Below, piece by piece: positions 58,840 to 64,000 of a DNA stretch of 64,000 nt. Under the pieces are notes generated by a model that had not been told where the DNA came from, ran no database searches, and saw only the letters and a program-made list of their open reading frames with translations. Position 1 is the stretch's first letter, and every line of letters begins with the position of its first letter. Location: contig JAKZAN010000132.1 in NCBI GenBank assembly GCA_023053545.1, positions 32,228-96,227 on the forward strand, written 5' to 3'. Origin of the DNA: Lepidurus packardi (lineage: Eukaryota > Arthropoda > Branchiopoda > Notostraca > Triopsidae). The translations under genes and the position numbers were made by a program.

Positions 58840-59935
58840 TCAGTGGGTTTATACGATGCTGCCTTTGTTCCACTTGCCGCGCACCTCGTCTCCGTTTATT
58901 TTGCAGGCCCCTCCTCCGTGCTGGACGCCGTCCTTCCAGTATCCCATGTACTCGTACTTCTTGTCAGCAGACCTGTACTTCCCGAATCCTGACTTCTTGT
59001 CGCTCTCGTACTCTCCCTCGTAGGTAGAGCCATCGTTCCATCGGTACACTCCCTCTCCATGCTTCTTTCCTTCCTTAAAGGTGCCTTAGTATGTGCCCTC
59101 AGCAGTTATCAGTTTGCCCTTGCCATCGAATACGTCGTTTTCGAACTAACCCTCAAAAGTATTACCCTCCCACTTCATGATTCCATTGAGCTTCATGCCT
59201 CTCTCGTACTGTCCCTCGAATGTGTAGGTTGAACTTTGCTCGCGTCCCTTCCCATGGGGTTTGTCGTCTCTGAACCTTCCGTGGAAAGTGTATTTATCGG
59301 AGACAAAACGCCCTTCGCCGTTAGCTCTACCAGCCTTGATATCGCCTTCATAGTAGTCACCATTGGGCCTGAAGAACTTCCCGGACCCATTGGGGATGCC
59401 TTCAACAAAATCCCCAACGAAGAAGCTGCCATCAGGGTAATAGTTTTTGCCGAATCCGTGTGGTTTGTGATCCTGTATGAGTGCATATTATTTAACGATC
59501 GTTAATAAGGTATGGTACCCTCCATTCTCCCTCGTAGATCATTCCTCTCTTTTTGAGCTTGAAGGGTTTGTGCAGTTCCAGTCCGCGCAGGTTATTATTC
59601 GGTTTAATGGATTCTGAATCCATAATTGTTGGAAGGAGTAAGTTAGCATGCTGGAAGTTACCTATCAAATCCATGTGTTTGCTGATTTGGGGGCTAAGCA
59701 CTGGCTCGCTCACATAGTCTCCATCAGCGGTGTCGGGACCGTTGCCCTGTTTGGGTGCAGGACCTTTGAAGTGGGTGGTATTAGAGTTGAGGGCTAAGTT
59801 GGGCTTAGCCTCGAGTCTTTCGTCGGCTTGGAGATGCTAAAATACACGAGGAAGGGAAGATGAGGCGAGGGAGCGTACCTGGAACTTGGCATATTCTTCA
59901 CCGAGGACATTGGAGTCTCCGCAAGTATTTCCCAT
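58840..59935 (-). CDS. MORN-repeat protein, possibly N-myristoylated
   Basis: Exons 59879-59935, 59662-59836, 59519-59613 and 58840-59472; introns 42, 48 and 46 nt; 319 residues. The start MGNTCGDSN carries Gly2 and Cys5, as in N-myristoylated and palmitoylated proteins. Residues about 95-310 are at least eight MORN units with the YEGxxxxGxxxGxGxxxxxdG pattern (GMIYEGEWR, HGFGKNYYPDGSFFVGDF, GDYYEGDIKAGRANGEGRF, STYEGEYESDKKSGFGKYRS). MORN proteins link membranes and cytoskeleton, and many act in cilia or basal bodies. The 48-nt intron is a multiple of three, so both spliced and unspliced forms are open. Confidence 0.88.
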
Positions 59936-60386
59936 GGGGGTTAGTTTAAATATGTTTTATTGGGTTTATTGTAAGTTGTCAGTTTTTCTTCTCCTTTTAG
60001 ATGATGATTATGGGTGTTCTGCCTGTACATATCAAACAACTAAGGCAAGCAGTTCTGTTATTTTGTTAAAACCCCTCGTCTATTCAAGAACATCATTTTC
60101 TAAGACAATTAAAACTTTTTTTATTCACACTCTACATTAAGTTCTCTGTTTCATCACATGTTTGCTGCACCCTTTTTATTTCTAACACCTTATCCACCCA
60201 CTTTCTCTCTCCGTATTCTCTGAAGTACATCAGAAATAGCCTCCGCACCACATCAACACTTTACTTATCATGATTTCCCCCTGTCTTAAGCCCTCCATTC
60301 CGATATTGCTGTGTCAGTCTTGAGTACTTTCCTGGCTAATTACTTTAGACAATAGCCTCATAAAAATTATTCAGTTTGTTTTAGCA
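59936..60386. other. Divergent promoter region
   Basis: About 450 AT-rich bases between the starts of the MORN gene and the disordered protein gene. Pyrimidine-rich on the + strand near 60150-60300. No gene or repeat recognised. Confidence 0.4.
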
Positions 60387-61502
60387 ATGAAATCTCACTT
60401 TCCATCCAGTCACCGCAGGACCCTGTCCTCCACTGACCTAATAGGGGAAATCGGCTGCCCTCCCCAACCCCTTCTTAAACCACCCCTTCCCCTCCCCCAG
60501 TCACATCGGAAGACTAACTCTGTCTTCCAAATAGGCCAGAATAATCACTCTAACAACAAAGTGCCCTCTAAAGTTCCAGTACAACCCCAAAAGCAAGCCC
60601 GCCCACTTCATCGTAGGACATACTCGTTCACATCCTCAAATACAAACCAATCCTCATTCGCCAGTACTATACAATCAGATTCTAAAGGATTCGCCGCTCC
60701 TTAGAAAGCAAGAACGAATAGTCGACTTTCAGCAAAGTAGTCTCAGAAAGGGTCTAGTAGCTTCAATAATTCATCTCATACGAAAACCTATTGTACCAAT
60801 TTAGCAAGTCCCAGGACCATCAGGCCTTCGCTTAGGCCTGAAAAGAAGCAGCCCTTAGATGGCAGTGATGAAAGCCGCAAGCTTATAGATTTGATAGAAG
60901 CAAGCTCTTCATTAGCACCTAACAAAATGACATTTGTAGAGGCTTTGGAGGTCGATACAACTTCGTATTAAGATTTCATAAGTCATATGCCTACAGCCCA
61001 GACCTCGATGCATGGCGCGTTTCAGTTCGGGAGCAGTAAGCATCTAGGTGCTTCGAAACGGACGGCAGGTCTTCCAGCCAAAGGGAACGATAAGAATAAC
61101 ATGAAGTCTGGAGGTTTATTTACTATAGAAGAGTGCAGCGACGCTAAAAACAGTGTCAAAGGTGGAGCCACCTCAATTTCTAGCATCAATAGTACTGCTG
61201 TTACACAAATCCCATCCTTGGCCAAGCCCCACTATACTCCTAATATGGTGAGAAAAGCATTAACCTGCTTGCCTTTTTCTCCGAGATAGAAAGCTCATCC
61301 TTCAACTTCAGAACTAAATAGTACGAGGAAAATTGCTAATAAGAATGGTGTGAATAGGTAGTTGGAAACATGGTCGCCACATGCTCTTCCACAGAAAACC
61401 GGCGTGAAGCTCGCGGAGAGGAACAAAGTAGTGGCTGGTAGACAGCGAAGCAATAACTAGGATGGATGGCAAGCAGGAGATGTGAAAAAGAAGAATAGAT
61501 GA
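60387..61502 (+). CDS. Unassigned Ser-rich disordered protein
   Basis: 371 residues in one frame with eight or more recoded stops, ending at TGA 61500-61502. Almost wholly low-complexity: Ser, Asn, Lys and Pro, with repeated RRTLSS, HRRTYSFTSS type segments that look like basophilic kinase sites. A possible helix lies at residues 150-190 (SRKLIDLIEASSSLAP). No domain recognised. The frame, start and recoded stops support a real gene. Confidence 0.6.
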
Positions 61503-61725
61503 GTAGAGTTTTAGAAAAGACTAGCAGCGGGTAGATCGAATAAAGGCATGGCAAGCTATAGCCACGAATAGGCGAGATACCGTTTTTTCCCTAATCAGAT
61601 TCTGGTCTTTGTTGAGACCGATTTGACCGAGCATTGAGTTTATTTTTTCAAAATAGATTAGTTACTCTCAATCACATTTTTAAACAAAATCTGCATACAG
61701 TTGACTCTTTTCTTTTGGTCCTCCC

Positions 61726-63078
61726 ATGCGCCAGAGCCAGGTCAATGAGATTCGGATCATCGAGAAGAACATGCACAAACGCCTCGAAGAAAAACTCAAG
61801 GAGGCCTATCGCGAAGAAGACATCCTCCTCTACAGTCTCGAGAAAGTAGAAAAAAGATCTGCTTTTCTCTTCTTCCTCATCAACATGGTACTCATGATCT
61901 GGCTATCCCAAACCGTCCTCTCCTCCAATCTCAAAGAAATCCCCCGCAGCATCTACCTCCTCTCCCCTCTCATCACCAAAGTCCCGCTGCAGAACATCTA
62001 ACTGTCCCACGACGGTCGCTGTCCTGATAACTACGAGCCCATCACTTTCCTGACTCTGCCTTCTATCACCTCTCTTAAACTGTCCCACCAGAATGTCACG
62101 CGATGGCGCTCAAAAGATGTGACATTTTGTGCCCAACCTCTGCAGTCTATGGACGAAGGCGGGTCACTTGTCCTGCTAGCTACTTAAAGTGCAATGGGTA
62201 TTGTATCCATCCCCAACTACAATTGTCCGATAACTTCTATCCGCAAGATTAGCAACAAAACAGAAATGCTGGCGGACGAAGAGATTTTCTACTAGATTGC
62301 AGTTCCTCCCACGTATTTCGTTTTCTCCCGCACTGATCGGCAAGTACCGATAATCGCACTTATGGCCAACATTGGCAAGCCTGCATGTGCGAACCAGTTT
62401 TACTACGATGATGAGTTCAGGAACTGGGAGGAGTTCGAAACTAAGCTGAGCGAAGGCTGCGGAGTCGAAGGGGATATCAATGATATATTCAAGAGTTTCG
62501 ATACCCTACCCACGAAAGATCTACTGAAGAATAATGGCTACGATGCCAGAACAGCAACAGGGTCGGAGATACCCAGCAGTCTAGAATCGAATCTAGGGTT
62601 TGTTAAGAAGATCAGAATCGACGCAGAAAACCCATATTGCAAGGGAGCGGTTGAAAAAGCGAGAAACCTCCAAAAGACGCTGCCCGCAAACCCGGTGCTG
62701 CCCTCCTTGGCCCAGATCATGCTGATAACCAGTTTGATTTATATGGTTCTGTCCCTGGCCTGGCTGATCAGCTACTCATGCAACTTCTTCAAATACCTCA
62801 ACGGGGTGGCAGTCGTGCTCTCGGTCATCGAAATGATGCACATCCTCGTCATGAGCAACAAATACTCCAAGTACCTGCGTATCGACGGGCTATTCTAAAT
62901 CCAAAACTGCATCCAGGATAGCAGGATCGAGGCCTTCAAGCAATGGAGATTCGGGATAGGTGATGTCAAGATTTTCGAGACGCTGCTGTTCGCCAACACA
63001 GTATTCCTGGCGTTACAATCTGTGAGCTGGGTGTTCCTGCGGACCATCTACCGAAAGGTTGACTCTTCCAACTACTGA
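61726..63078 (+). CDS. Four-pass membrane protein, unassigned
   Basis: 450 residues ending at TGA 63076-63078. Cytosolic coiled-coil start (EKNMHKRLEEKLKEAYREED), a first membrane segment (AFLFFLINMVLMIWL), and a long loop with several cysteines (GRCPDNYEP, NYNCPITSI, CANQFYYDDE, GCGVEGD) that probably faces the lumen or outside. Three more membrane segments follow (AQIMLITSLIYMVLSLAWLI, LNGVAVVLSVIEMMHILVM, FANTVFLALQSVSWVFL). The layout recalls cysteine-loop membrane proteins of ciliates, but no family is recognised. Confidence 0.65.
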
Positions 63079-63313
63079 CCGTATAAACCAATTGCACTCT
63101 TACTTCCGAGATTACTTATGTCCGAATATAGCCCTATACAAATATAGACAGTTAGGTTTATATTATTTTATTGGCTTTACTGTTAAATTTTATAGCCAAA
63201 CTGGCCCCATACCTTTCCACTCGCCCTCGAATAAATAACAATAGATTTACACACTCGGCCGCACATACACAAACACATCTAGTTTAAGTACTTTGCTAAA
63301 CGCACATCCTCTA

Positions 63314-63751
63314 TCACTCCTCCTTGTCGCTGAACATCGAAAAGATCTCTTCCTCCTTCTCCTCGAACTAGGCATCCACTTCCATCTCCTTGCTCACTTC
63401 TTCGCTCACTGCGTACTTTCCCTCCTTCTTTTGCCAATCCTTGAACTCCTCGCTCGAGTACAACTTCTCCAGCTCCCTCCGTGTTGTCTCCTTTACCTGT
63501 TTCTCGTACTCCTCGGGCTATACTTTATGCACGAACCCGAACCGTTCTTGTTCATCCTGGGCCCTCTTAATATTGTAAGCAGCATTGGCAGCGAAACCCA
63601 ATGTGGCGAAGAAGATGAGAGTGAGGAGGGTGTTGAGGGTGTTTCGGGCGAGTCCGAAGGTAAGGTTGGAGTTGAAGATGAAGTTGATCTCGAGGAGAAG
63701 CACGATGGAGAGAGCAACAACACCGATAGTGTTGGACTTTGGCCAGGTCAT
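63314..63751 (-). CDS. Small two-pass membrane protein next to the telomere
   Basis: 145 residues from ATG at 63749-63751 to TGA at 63314. Two hydrophobic segments (VVALSIVLLLEINFIF and TLLTLIFFATLGFAANAAY) are followed by a highly charged helix (EYEKQVKETTRRELEKLYSS) and an acidic end. No family recognised. Its start codon lies about 105 bp from the first telomere repeat, so it is the terminal gene. Confidence 0.65.
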
Positions 63752-63856
63752 GAGAGAGAGGAGGTTCCTAATATTGTGGGATTACTTTTAGGTAGATTGT
63801 CTATATGGTAATTAATTATAAAAATAGGGATCGCATTCTTAATTTGATATTAGCAT

Positions 63857-64000
63857 GGGGTTGGGGTTGGGGTTGGGGTTGGGGGGGTTGGGGGTTGGGG
63901 TTGGGGTTGGGGTTGGGGTTGGGGTTGGGGTTGGGGTTGGGGTTGGGGTTGGGGTTGGGGTTGGGGTTGGGGTTGGGTTGGGGTTGGGGTTGGGGTTGGG
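63857..64000 (+). repeat. Telomere, GGGGTT repeats
   Basis: About 24 units of GGGGTT running to the end of the window, G-rich strand 5'->3' as expected at a right chromosome end. Three irregular units are visible: a G7 unit at 63881-63887, a G5 unit at 63890-63894 and a G3 unit at 63975-63977. This is the Tetrahymena-type repeat. No subtelomeric satellite precedes it. Confidence 0.97.

Overview
The window is the right end of a ciliate chromosome. Three observations support this. (1) The last ~144 bases are G4T2 telomere repeats running to the 3' edge. (2) At least 34 genes read correctly only if TAA and TAG are glutamine and TGA is the sole stop (ciliate code, NCBI table 6). Nearly all contain in-frame TAA/TAG, and every model ends at TGA. 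(3) Genes lie about 100-400 bp apart on both strands, with many tiny GT-AG introns (22-99 nt, commonly with a CTAAC/TTAAC/CTAAT-like branch site). Base composition looks balanced, unlike the very AT-rich Tetrahymena and Ichthyophthirius that share the G4T2 repeat, so I do not name a genus. Standard-code ORFs split most of these proteins. The models below were rebuilt by reading through TAA/TAG and placing introns by hand from frame and homology.

Layout. 1-9.7 kb: farnesyltransferase beta subunit (partial), heat-shock factor with two unusually long introns, an RRM protein, an E2 enzyme, MOB1, a possible ciliary protein and a Myb protein. 9.7-11.3 kb: the longest gene-poor stretch, holding a GC-rich inverted-repeat element that could be a structured RNA. 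11.3-28 kb: NOL10/Enp2, an ankyrin protein, a degenerate TBC protein, a small secreted protein, VPS35, a long coiled-coil protein, three unassigned or weakly assigned proteins, a canonical TBC RabGAP and a PH-domain kinase. 28-43.5 kb: COMMD protein, helical mitochondrial-type protein, EF-hand calpain and a complete 2772-residue IP3-receptor-type channel. 43.6-56 kb: CX9C protein, ABC half-transporter, choline-transporter-like protein, an unassigned protein, lipocalin and two mitochondrial-type proteins, one with a RAP domain. 56-64 kb: small Cys/His protein, Tul1-like RING ligase, tRNA-Ala, MORN protein, a disordered protein, two membrane proteins and the telomere.

Functional themes are ordinary for a large ciliate cell: endosome and Golgi traffic (VPS35, two TBC proteins, a Chs5-like fragment, COMMD, Tul1-like ligase), calcium signalling (IP3 receptor, calpain), mitochondrial RNA and assembly factors (RAP protein, two helical proteins, CX9C protein), ribosome biogenesis (NOL10) and transcription (HSF, Myb). 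No transposon, CRISPR, prophage or toxin locus was recognised. The most distinctive items are the recoded stops, the near-minimal introns, the telomere with variant units right beside a gene, the altered selectivity filter in the IP3 receptor, and the structured element at about 9.94-10.14 kb.
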